Positions 1 to 5,690 of a stretch of 5,941 nucleotides of DNA are shown piece by piece. Made by a program: the position numbers and the translations under genes. Every line of letters begins with the position of its first letter. Position 1 is the first letter of the stretch. This stretch comes from Lachnoclostridium sp. UBA739. GTDB taxonomy: Bacteria; Bacillota_A; Clostridia; Lachnospirales; Lachnospiraceae. Under the pieces are notes generated by a model. That model searched no databases and was not told the DNA's origin. It saw only the letters and a program-made list of their open reading frames with translations. Location of the stretch: the NCBI GenBank assembly GCA_002297865.1, contig DBKX01000088.1, positions 5,831 to 11,771 on the forward strand, in the 5' to 3' direction.

Positions 1-601
1 TAGACAGTTTTGGCGTTCTAAGCTGAATCAGCAGATCAATTAATTCCTTATATTCTTCCATCGTATCAAAGCCAAAGATCTGCTTGTTCACCATTTCCAT
101 ATATTCTCTTTGGGTTTCCATTACCCTTCCGCCGTCACCGATTCGATTCTTTAGCTCCTGTTTTGTAAGACTAAGCTTTGTTTTTCCCGCCTTATAAAGT
201 GGAAAGTCCTTATTCGCTCTTCGTCCATCCAGAATACAGAAATACCAGGTATCTAACTCCTTATTTCTCCTTGCACGCATCCCGATTCCAATGGTTAAAT
301 AAGCATCTGTATCCTGTCTTTTAAATTCCATATACAAATAGCCAGTACGTTCTTCCCTAACATCATTTTCTTCTAATAAATAATTCTTCATTTTTCTGGC
401 ATTAGAACCAAAAGGGTCTAATCTTTCCGGCCGCATATTGCCATCCAGCAAAAGTGGTATAAAACTCTGCATAGTTACAGATTTACCGGAACCATTAGAA
501 CCCCTTAGAAGCATCCTTCCATCTAAAAAATAAAATTCTTCTTCGTCATAGTACCAGAAATCCAAAAGTCCGATTCTATTCATCTGCCATCTGCTGTTCA
601 T
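1..601 (-). CDS. jetC: Wadjet type III SMC-like ATPase JetC (TIGR02680 family), N-terminal 200 residues, cut by the window edge
   Basis: This is the motor subunit of a Wadjet anti-plasmid system, an SMC/MukB-like ATPase that with JetA and JetB extrudes loops on small circular DNA. The visible 200 codons are open to position 2 with no stop. Residues 34-41 form an intact Walker A (GSNGSGKS), preceded by WYYDEEEFYFLDGR and followed by the family-typical TMQSFIPLLLDG and RPERLDPFGS segments. The coiled coil, hinge, signature motif and Walker B lie beyond position 1. I chose the start at 601 because GGAGGA ends 7 bases before it and the N-terminus MNSRWQMNRIG fits what I recall of the family. The internal ATG at 583 has no well-spaced binding site. 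The gene overlaps jetB by 26 bases, suggesting translational coupling. The family assignment is from remembered sequence patterns and is very secure; the start is likely. Confidence 0.95.
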   Translation of the reverse strand, partial: MNSRWQMNRIGLLDFWYYDEEEFYFLDGRMLLRGSNGSGKSVTMQSFIPLLLDGNMRPERLDPFGSNARKMKNYLLEENDVREERTGYLYMEFKRQDTDAYLTIGIGMRARRNKELDTWYFCILDGRRANKDFPLYKAGKTKLSLTKQELKNRIGDGGRVMETQREYMEMVNKQIFGFDTMEEYKELIDLLIQLRTPKLS

Positions 602-1739
602 TTTCCTGTCCTCCATCCTGATATCCTTTTGGATAACGCCCTATAAGCTTTCCTGCAATAGGATATATCACTACTTCTTCATACTGTCTGTTCACAGATA
701 TAAACTCATATTGTTCCATTTTCTCCATAATAAGACTGGCAAACTCTGTGCTTTCCATTTCTCGATATTTTTTTAAAAAGCCATTGCCAAATCGCTGTTT
801 GCACTGTTCTAAAATTCCTTGAAAACTGGATATGGAAATCCTAATTTTTTCATCTTCTTCTGGGCTAAGCCTGCCTTTTAGAATCTCCTCACTAATAAGC
901 TGATTGGTCAGCAGTATTGCATCGCTAACTGTATTTGCCGCTGGAAATTCCTTTCCAATGGAAGTATTTTCCCCTACTGTCAGATACGCACTGGTTCTGT
1001 GTACTTGCAGCTCACAGTCAAAATATTTATTGAAATCATCTATAATCAGATTCCGGTAATTTTTAATGTAAGCAAATTCTTCGTCACTTTCACCCGACTT
1101 ATACACAGCAGGCGAAAGCAATAGATTGCGGTAAACCTTTTGCCTTCGGATAACACCACGTTCTTCATTGCCCTCTGTCCACTCGATCCCTTCGTAATCT
1201 TCGATACTATTCATCTGGCTAATGTCCGTCGCAAAATTTCGCATAAAATAGCGGGAAACCCCTGTATTTTCATAAAGGACTTCTCCATCTTCCCGTTCCC
1301 TAAAACTGTCTTCCGTTCCATCATCCACCAGAAATAACTGGTTCTGAATGCAGAATTTCAACACTTTAATCAGATTTCTTCGATAGGAATATAATGTCCA
1401 GTCAATGTTCTCTTCTTTGTGGTTTAGTTTAATAAACTCTGTAAGCTGTGACAGCACAAATTGTTCTTCGATTTCCTTATCCTCTAAAAATGCCAGAATC
1501 AGGCAGAGAAATTCATAATGAATGGGTTCTGTAAAATCCTGAATTCCCATCCAAGGCTGTGCCAATGTCGGTATTTTCTCTAGCTTAATCAAATACGGAT
1601 TCACAATTACCTGATACCCTAGTTTTTCTGAAAGAAACTTCTTAACAGAAGGCAGCTCGTCTTTTACCCGATAATACAGTTCCTTGTCTTTTGCCTTTAC
1701 AATCCAGCGCTTGGAAAGCAATACTTCCATTACATTCAT
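576..1739 (-). CDS. jetB: Wadjet type III subunit JetB (TIGR02678 family, KITE-like)
   Basis: This 387-residue protein is the probable KITE-type (MukE-like) accessory subunit of the Wadjet complex, which bridges the kleisin JetA and the SMC subunit JetC on DNA in the cytoplasm. The N-terminal half carries the segments I associate with TIGR02678: LLSKRWIVKAKDKELYYRVKD (residues 7-27), a KLGY...NPYLIKLEKIP stretch (39-57), PWMGI (62-66), and FLCLILAFLEDKEIEEQFVLS (77-97). The region from about 70 to 140 should be a winged-helix domain. There are no signal peptide, membrane segments or obvious enzyme motifs. The length is close to the family norm. The start codon overlaps the jetA stop as ATGA, and AGGAGGG lies 6 bases upstream, so translation is probably coupled to jetA. 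The acidic, glutamine-rich tail (about 372-387) is encoded across the overlap with jetC. Role is inferred from the family. Confidence 0.94.
   Translation of the reverse strand: MNVMEVLLSKRWIVKAKDKELYYRVKDELPSVKKFLSEKLGYQVIVNPYLIKLEKIPTLAQPWMGIQDFTEPIHYEFLCLILAFLEDKEIEEQFVLSQLTEFIKLNHKEENIDWTLYSYRRNLIKVLKFCIQNQLFLVDDGTEDSFREREDGEVLYENTGVSRYFMRNFATDISQMNSIEDYEGIEWTEGNEERGVIRRQKVYRNLLLSPAVYKSGESDEEFAYIKNYRNLIIDDFNKYFDCELQVHRTSAYLTVGENTSIGKEFPAANTVSDAILLTNQLISEEILKGRLSPEEDEKIRISISSFQGILEQCKQRFGNGFLKKYREMESTEFASLIMEKMEQYEFISVNRQYEEVVIYPIAGKLIGRYPKGYQDGGQENEQQMADE
609..614 (-). promoter_or_regulatory. jetC ribosome binding site that decides the jetC start
   Basis: GGAGGA ends 7 bases before the ATG at 601 but 25 bases before the ATG at 583. 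It therefore favours the upstream start and a 26-base overlap with jetB. Confidence 0.75.
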
Positions 1740-3232
1740 GGCTGTCCCTCCTCTTCAAAAATAATTCGGTAGAAAGGCATCTCAAATACTCCGTCGGTGC
1801 ATTTCACTTTGCAGCGTTCCCCTGCTTCTCCTCCAGTAACCCGATATCTTTTGCCATCTTCTGTTTTTGCTACACGGCTTTTGTTCTCCAATGCCTTGGA
1901 AAGCCAGACGAGAAACGTGTCCCTTACATCCGGTTCGATTACTGGCAATGTGGCAAAATCCAAAACCTGTTCCTTAATATATCCTTGCAGCATTTTTCGC
2001 TCCCGATCTGCTTTCTCAAGCATTTTCCGTTTCATTTCCTCTTTCAGTGCAGTCCTCTCTGCAATGCCGCTTCGCTCCGCCTTCTGACGATATGTCCTGA
2101 TTCTTGGCGCAATAATAAATTCCGTAGGACTTTCCTCGTACACACCACTGTTTATACTTTCCGTATCTCTTTTGAAATCCCCTTTAAGGTGAAATGTTTT
2201 CTCTACCCCAAATACACACGCCACTAACCTATGGCAATCCTCTATGGAAGCCTGTCTATGAAAATCCGACAAGACTTTCCAATACTCTTCCTTACGATTG
2301 GCCCCACCATGGCCAAGACTGCTTAACTGCGTTGCATATCTGGTAATCTTTCGTATCATCTCATTGGTCATCTCAAATACTTTGCTAGATTCCGGCTCCT
2401 TTCCATCTACCGAGGCAAACCATCTATAAATATTATTCCATCTGCCTATGGCATTTTCCATAAAGAGTCCTTCGTCTAAATCTCCATTGGTACGAGGAAT
2501 TGTCTTTTCGTGTTCTAAAACTTTATGTAATATATGATTACATTGTTCCTCACTTACTTTACGAAGACACCCTTCAATAGAGCCACTGTGATATTGCAGG
2601 CTTTTGACAAATTGACGCAGATATTCTAAAAACTTATCCTTGAAAATGAGAAACTGTCTGGTTTTCATCATTTCTTCTGCTTTTAAACTATTTAATTCTC
2701 TAATATAATCCTGATAATTGCGATTGAGCTTGATAAAATCATCATTCAGACTTTTCCACCAGCTATTGGTTTGTTCATTGGTGGCATGCTCCATATCTGC
2801 GATTTTCACAATCTCGTTGCGGATTCGTTCCACTAGGGAAGGTTCAAGAGATGCTCCTTCGATCGAAAGATTTTCCAAACGGATCAGCATTCTTTCGATT
2901 TCGACGGAGTATTCTGAGAGCTGATAACGGTATTTTCTATTTTTAAATGCATCGATGGATAATACTTTTTTCGTATCCTGTACGGCGTATAGGTTTTTCC
3001 ATTCACATAACTGAGTTAAGTCCTGCTGACATTGTTCCTCTGTGTATTTTTTTCGCTTAAAATACTCTAAGGTCATTAGTTCTTGGTAAATGTCAGTCTG
3101 GTATAGCCAGTATTGAAGTTTTTCGTACTGCTCATAGAAATAGCGCATGATAGTGCGATAACGGTCGCTGTTATCGGTTGCGAGGTATTTGGTTTCGGTT
3201 ACTTGCTTGGTTGTTTTTTCTGATAGATGCAT
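1736..3232 (-). CDS. jetA: Wadjet type III subunit JetA (TIGR02677 family, kleisin-like)
   Basis: This 498-residue protein is the probable kleisin-like (MukF-related) subunit of the Wadjet complex, which connects the heads of the JetC dimer and binds JetB. The diagnostic N-terminal segment is YRTIMRYFYEQYEKLQYWLY (residues 25-44), followed by DIYQEL, as I recall for TIGR02677. Residues 45-115 look like a winged helix. The middle, about 130-350, is almost wholly helical and rich in charged residues. A very charged helix spans about 382-425, and the last 45 residues alternate strands and turns, consistent with a C-terminal winged helix for the SMC cap. The start is fixed by a stop codon two codons upstream and by AGGAGG 10 bases before the ATG. 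It is the first gene of the operon and has its own good promoter in the end of the upstream Fic gene. Function is inferred from the family. Confidence 0.95.
   Translation of the reverse strand: MHLSEKTTKQVTETKYLATDNSDRYRTIMRYFYEQYEKLQYWLYQTDIYQELMTLEYFKRKKYTEEQCQQDLTQLCEWKNLYAVQDTKKVLSIDAFKNRKYRYQLSEYSVEIERMLIRLENLSIEGASLEPSLVERIRNEIVKIADMEHATNEQTNSWWKSLNDDFIKLNRNYQDYIRELNSLKAEEMMKTRQFLIFKDKFLEYLRQFVKSLQYHSGSIEGCLRKVSEEQCNHILHKVLEHEKTIPRTNGDLDEGLFMENAIGRWNNIYRWFASVDGKEPESSKVFEMTNEMIRKITRYATQLSSLGHGGANRKEEYWKVLSDFHRQASIEDCHRLVACVFGVEKTFHLKGDFKRDTESINSGVYEESPTEFIIAPRIRTYRQKAERSGIAERTALKEEMKRKMLEKADRERKMLQGYIKEQVLDFATLPVIEPDVRDTFLVWLSKALENKSRVAKTEDGKRYRVTGGEAGERCKVKCTDGVFEMPFYRIIFEEEGQP
1746..1752 (-). 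promoter_or_regulatory. jetB ribosome binding site inside the end of jetA
   Basis: AGGAGGG ends 6 bases before the jetB ATG and is embedded in the last codons of jetA. It supports ATG at 1739 over the later in-frame ATG three codons downstream. Confidence 0.85.
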
Positions 3233-3242
3233 GTATTAGTTG

Positions 3243-3248
3243 CCTCCT
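3243..3248 (-). promoter_or_regulatory. jetA ribosome binding site (AGGAGG)
   Basis: A full AGGAGG lies 10 bases upstream of the jetA ATG. An in-frame TAA two codons before that ATG excludes any longer protein, so the site and the stop together fix the start. Confidence 0.85.
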
Positions 3249-3272
3249 GGGGTGCAATTTTGTTCTTAGATA

Positions 3273-3302
3273 ATTATAGCATAGGAGGGGTTGAGTTGGC
3301 AA
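3273..3302 (-). promoter_or_regulatory. Predicted sigma-70/sigma-A promoter for the jetABC operon with extended -10
   Basis: Reading the minus strand, TTGCCA (3302-3297, five of six matches to the -35 consensus) is separated by 18 bases from a perfect TATAAT (3278-3273). A TG dinucleotide precedes the hexamer by one base, giving an extended -10 element (TGCTATAAT). Both elements lie within the last codons of the Fic gene, and the -10 covers part of its stop codon. Transcription would begin near 3266, giving a leader of roughly 35 bases that contains the jetA ribosome binding site. No operator-like palindrome is evident beside it, so expression may be constitutive. This is a match by eye and not a scored prediction. 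Confidence 0.7.
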
Positions 3303-3999
3303 AGAGTAGTTCTGTTGAAAGCCATTCTTTTAAAGTGTCTTTTATTATGGTTAGTATATATTCTACAAACACAGCGGATTGTCCTTCTTTACTAGAAACA
3401 TTCAGTGCCTGATCATACTTCTTTTGTTCCTTGTATATTGGTATTTCGATGGGTAGCCAAAGAAAAAACTCTCTCCAGCTTGATAAAATCAGCTTATGCC
3501 ATATTATGCTTATCCTACTATTTTCATCTGTCAATGGTTGAATACGCTGGAATTGATAATGAAAAATGCAAGATTTAATTAATGGATGTTGTTGAGTTTC
3601 TTTTAGCCATAAAAATAAATTGTCAACTTCTTTGTTTTGTTGGATTATCAAATCATGCATCACGATGTTATATACTCTTATTAAATTCTCTATGGAGTAT
3701 GGATTTAGTTTTGAAATGATGCTAAACACTTCATATAAATTTTGCACTTCTCTAATATCTTGTAATGTGCCATACACTCTTTTTCCATCAATAATATCTC
3801 GAACTTGGTCGTGGGTTAGGGGATTTCTTTCAAATGCCAATGAAGAATAGATGGATTGGAATTGATTTTCCTCTCGAAATGCCGAGTTTTGGCATATATG
3901 CTTACTTAAGCTAATCATTCCTGTCAATTCTCCAATTTCGATCGAAACATTGGTAATCTTTTCTGTCATTATCAATGACGGCAGGTGTCTTTTTATCAT
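3274..3999 (-). CDS. Fic-fold protein with a degenerate active site (probable pseudoenzyme)
   Basis: Fic proteins usually transfer AMP or related groups from nucleotides to target proteins. This 241-residue protein has a recognisable Fic layout. Residues 51-60 (YSSLAFERNP) match the N-terminal inhibitory helix of class II Fic proteins, with S53 and E57 in (S/T)xxxE spacing but Arg instead of Gly/Asn after the Glu. The following LTHDQVRDIIDGKRVYG and the EVQNLYE region are also family-typical. The Fic loop should read HPFx(D/E)GN(G/K)RxxR after an FHYxF helix. Here it reads QPLTDENSRISI (154-165): the catalytic His is Gln, Phe is Leu, both Gly are lost and the final Arg is Ile, while P155, D158, N160 and R162 remain. 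AMP transfer is therefore unlikely; binding or regulation is possible. Start 3999 is chosen for its AAAGGAG at 8 bases; a start 20 codons earlier adds a hydrophobic run without a binding site. The gene stands between the TIR module and Wadjet, with clear gaps on both sides. Confidence 0.82.
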   Translation of the reverse strand: MIKRHLPSLIMTEKITNVSIEIGELTGMISLSKHICQNSAFREENQFQSIYSSLAFERNPLTHDQVRDIIDGKRVYGTLQDIREVQNLYEVFSIISKLNPYSIENLIRVYNIVMHDLIIQQNKEVDNLFLWLKETQQHPLIKSCIFHYQFQRIQPLTDENSRISIIWHKLILSSWREFFLWLPIEIPIYKEQKKYDQALNVSSKEGQSAVFVEYILTIIKDTLKEWLSTELLFANSTPPML

Positions 4000-4071
4000 G
4001 GGAAGTTCTCCTTTTATAATGTAAAATGATATCACAATCAAAATAATCCACCATATCAAGAAAATTATATG
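4000..4071 (-). promoter_or_regulatory. 72-base AT-rich gap, possible weak promoter for the Fic-fold gene
   Basis: This is the only sizeable gap in the window. Reading the minus strand, a TTGACA (4075-4070) overlaps the stop of the membrane-protein gene, and a TATAAT (4069-4064) follows directly. Neither has a well-matched partner at 16-18 bases, so this is not a convincing complete promoter. A TATAAT-driven start near 4057 would give a leader of about 58 bases. No hairpin with a U tract that could act as a terminator is evident, so read-through from the TIR module is equally possible. Confidence 0.3.
4008..4014 (-). promoter_or_regulatory. Ribosome binding site deciding the start of the Fic-fold gene
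   Basis: AAAGGAG ends 8 bases before the ATG at 3999. No comparable site precedes the in-frame ATG at 4059, whose 20-residue hydrophobic extension is therefore probably an untranslated leader. Confidence 0.8.
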
Positions 4072-4476
4072 TCAACGCACAATAATTATAATTATCCCTA
4101 CTAATAATGCCAAAGGTAGATAAAACCATAATTCTGTAGTTGAAATAAAACAATCCATGTAGTTATTTTTCCCTACTTTAAATTCTGGCAATGCTGCATT
4201 CATACTAAAATCAATAGCATCCTCTTCTGTACAACGCACTTTTTCATACAACGCCCTATAACGTCTTTCTTGCAACAGATAATAGGTATCTAATCCCCAG
4301 AAAATTAGTATTGGAACATAAGTGACTAAAAAAAACCTTTTATCTGCGTCCTTACTTGCTAATGCAAATATCCCTGTCACCAATGTAACAGCCCAACCTT
4401 TTAATGCAAAGGAATTAGAAGCCATTCTATTTATGACACCTTGTATCATTTCCATGTGTTTCATTTTCTTTTCCAT
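4072..4476 (-). CDS. Small three-helix membrane protein paired with the TIR gene, candidate effector
   Basis: This 134-residue protein has no function I can assign. It has a short charged N-terminus (MEKKMKHMEM), then hydrophobic segments at about 24-41 (ALKGWAVTLVTGIFALAS), 48-68 (ending in WGLDTYYLL) and 115-133 (ending in a run of isoleucines). Between segments two and three is a polar domain of about 45 residues that begins QERRYRALYEKVR and contains IDFSM. The NSFALKGW and FWGLDTYYLLQERRYRALY stretches resemble uncharacterised bacterial membrane proteins I remember, but no named family follows from that. It overlaps the TIR gene by 50 bases and has AAGGAGG 10 bases before its start, so the two are probably co-transcribed. 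By analogy with defence modules where a signalling enzyme triggers a small membrane effector (SLATT-like proteins, the membrane ThsA of type II Thoeris), it may act as the membrane-disrupting effector. That role is inference. Confidence 0.8.
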   Translation of the reverse strand: MEKKMKHMEMIQGVINRMASNSFALKGWAVTLVTGIFALASKDADKRFFLVTYVPILIFWGLDTYYLLQERRYRALYEKVRCTEEDAIDFSMNAALPEFKVGKNNYMDCFISTTELWFYLPLALLVGIIIIIVR

Positions 4477-5677
4477 ACTGTTTATTCCTCCTTAATTTCA
4501 TCCACACCTCAAACTCAACTCTTTCTCCATCATCTACCCATAGTGTTTCATCCATGTATACTCTTGGATAACTTTTATAAAAATGAGGTACATTCTCATT
4601 GTCAAGACCATATTGAAAAACACATATTTTCTTTCCTAGGGCATCAGCATATCCAAGCTCCCAAGGACACCATTGTGACTTCAACGTAGTTTCCGATAAA
4701 AAAATAATAAACACATTACTTTGCTTTATTCGTTCCTTAATTACCTGTACAGTAGAAACATTACACCATTGACGTTTCAGATCAAACTTATCGTTTACCC
4801 AGTCAATGTAAGCCACATAACCATTTCTATTTAATGCTTTATAAAACGTAATTATCTTATCCTCATCTAGTGAATTATGAGAAATGAACACATCAAACTC
4901 TTTTAGTTTCTCTAACTCATCTACATATAATCTTTTCATCAGTATTTCTGGACTGCTTTCATTCTTGACCTTTTCATTATCAATAAAGTTTTTCTTGCCT
5001 TTCTTTTTTCGTCTTAAAACAAAAGGCAATTGCATTCCCTGAATATATCTCATAGATTCTTGTTTTAAAGAAAAATTTCTAGTACATGCATTTACTTTAT
5101 AAAAGAACTCAATAATATTTTCTGATTTATACTTAGATAATTCTCTTATTATCTCCAATTTTTCATGCAAATCATGTGTTTTAAAATACTTATCAACAAA
5201 TTTTGAAGCATACTTTGGTTCAATTTCTTGCACATAGTATAATGCTTTTTGTATCTTCTCTTCCTGTTTTTTTAACTTTGCTTCAGATTTCATAATAATT
5301 TTATCCTCGATTTCTTTACGTTCCTCTTCTGAAAGAATATTATCCCTTTCTCCACTTCTTAATTTCTTCCTACAATGGAACGAACAATCTAATATAAAAT
5401 TAAATGGTTTCCTAAAATCATACCTGCTCTTTTTCCCATACTTAATTAATGTGCTGTTTCTTTTATGCCAATACTGATACTGTTTTTCTAAATCGCTCCA
5501 TAAGTTTGGATACAAACATGCAAAAGTATCTACAAAATATTCATCTGTAAATTCAGCAGGCATTAATGTTGCAACCTGTTGAATTGGTTTCTTAAATTTC
5601 TTCTTATAATCCATATACATTTTATTAAATTGCCTAGCTGTACCACCCAATAGTTTCACCTCATTTCTGAAAGTCAT
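4427..5677 (-). CDS. TIR-domain protein with a long uncharacterised N-terminal region, probable NAD+-processing defence protein
   Basis: This 416-residue protein ends in a TIR domain (about 259-398). FDVFISHNSLDEDK (261-274) is the first conserved strand and loop. YIDWVND (290-296) fits the BB-loop region. SETTLKSQWCPWELGYAD (328-345) is the S-x5-S-x-W-C-x-x-E motif of bacterial TIR NADases, with E340 as the expected catalytic glutamate. Such TIR domains cleave NAD+ or convert it into cyclic or conjugated ADP-ribose signals. The N-terminal 255 residues match nothing I recognise. They are mostly helical and charged, with a Lys/Glu-rich stretch at about 115-145 that may be a coiled coil and a basic cluster at 222-229 (RRKKKGKK). 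I infer a sensor or oligomerisation role. There is no signal peptide or membrane segment. The ATG follows the previous stop by 13 bases and lacks a clear binding site; a TTG at 5650, with GAGGTG 6 bases before it, is an alternative start. The 3' end overlaps the membrane-protein gene. Confidence 0.9.
   Translation of the reverse strand: MTFRNEVKLLGGTARQFNKMYMDYKKKFKKPIQQVATLMPAEFTDEYFVDTFACLYPNLWSDLEKQYQYWHKRNSTLIKYGKKSRYDFRKPFNFILDCSFHCRKKLRSGERDNILSEEERKEIEDKIIMKSEAKLKKQEEKIQKALYYVQEIEPKYASKFVDKYFKTHDLHEKLEIIRELSKYKSENIIEFFYKVNACTRNFSLKQESMRYIQGMQLPFVLRRKKKGKKNFIDNEKVKNESSPEILMKRLYVDELEKLKEFDVFISHNSLDEDKIITFYKALNRNGYVAYIDWVNDKFDLKRQWCNVSTVQVIKERIKQSNVFIIFLSETTLKSQWCPWELGYADALGKKICVFQYGLDNENVPHFYKSYPRVYMDETLWVDDGERVEFEVWMKLRRNKQYGKENETHGNDTRCHK
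4487..4493 (-). promoter_or_regulatory. Ribosome binding site of the membrane-protein gene, inside the TIR coding sequence
   Basis: AAGGAGG ends 10 bases before the ATG at 4476 and lies within the TIR reading frame. It favours this ATG over the in-frame ATGs at 4464 and 4455, and shows that the 50-base overlap uses its own strong initiation site and not just a stop-start coupling. Confidence 0.75.
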
Positions 5678-5690
5678 TTCAAACTGTTAA

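Noticed and set aside
1691..2227. A 178-codon plus-strand open frame opposite jetA
   Set aside because: It lies wholly over jetB/jetA coding sequence on the other strand, its product is a Phe/Ser/Cys-rich antisense-type composition, and it resembles no protein I know.
3274..3999. Fic gene as a toxin of a Fic/antitoxin pair
   Set aside because: No small antitoxin gene is adjacent, the inhibitory helix is within the protein itself, and the catalytic His is missing.
4000..4059. Twenty extra hydrophobic N-terminal residues on the Fic-fold protein (a possible membrane anchor)
   Set aside because: The ATG at 4059 lacks a ribosome binding site, while the one at 3999 has AAAGGAG at 8 bases and gives a normal Fic N-terminus.
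4064..4075. Adjacent TTGACA and TATAAT hexamers as a promoter for the Fic gene
   Set aside because: The two hexamers touch and so cannot work together, and neither has a good partner at 16-18 bases; kept only as a low-confidence note.
3911..4153. An 80-codon minus-strand frame spanning the gap before the Fic gene
   Set aside because: It overlaps the membrane-protein gene and the Fic gene in another frame, has no good ribosome binding site, and its product looks like a frame-shifted shadow.
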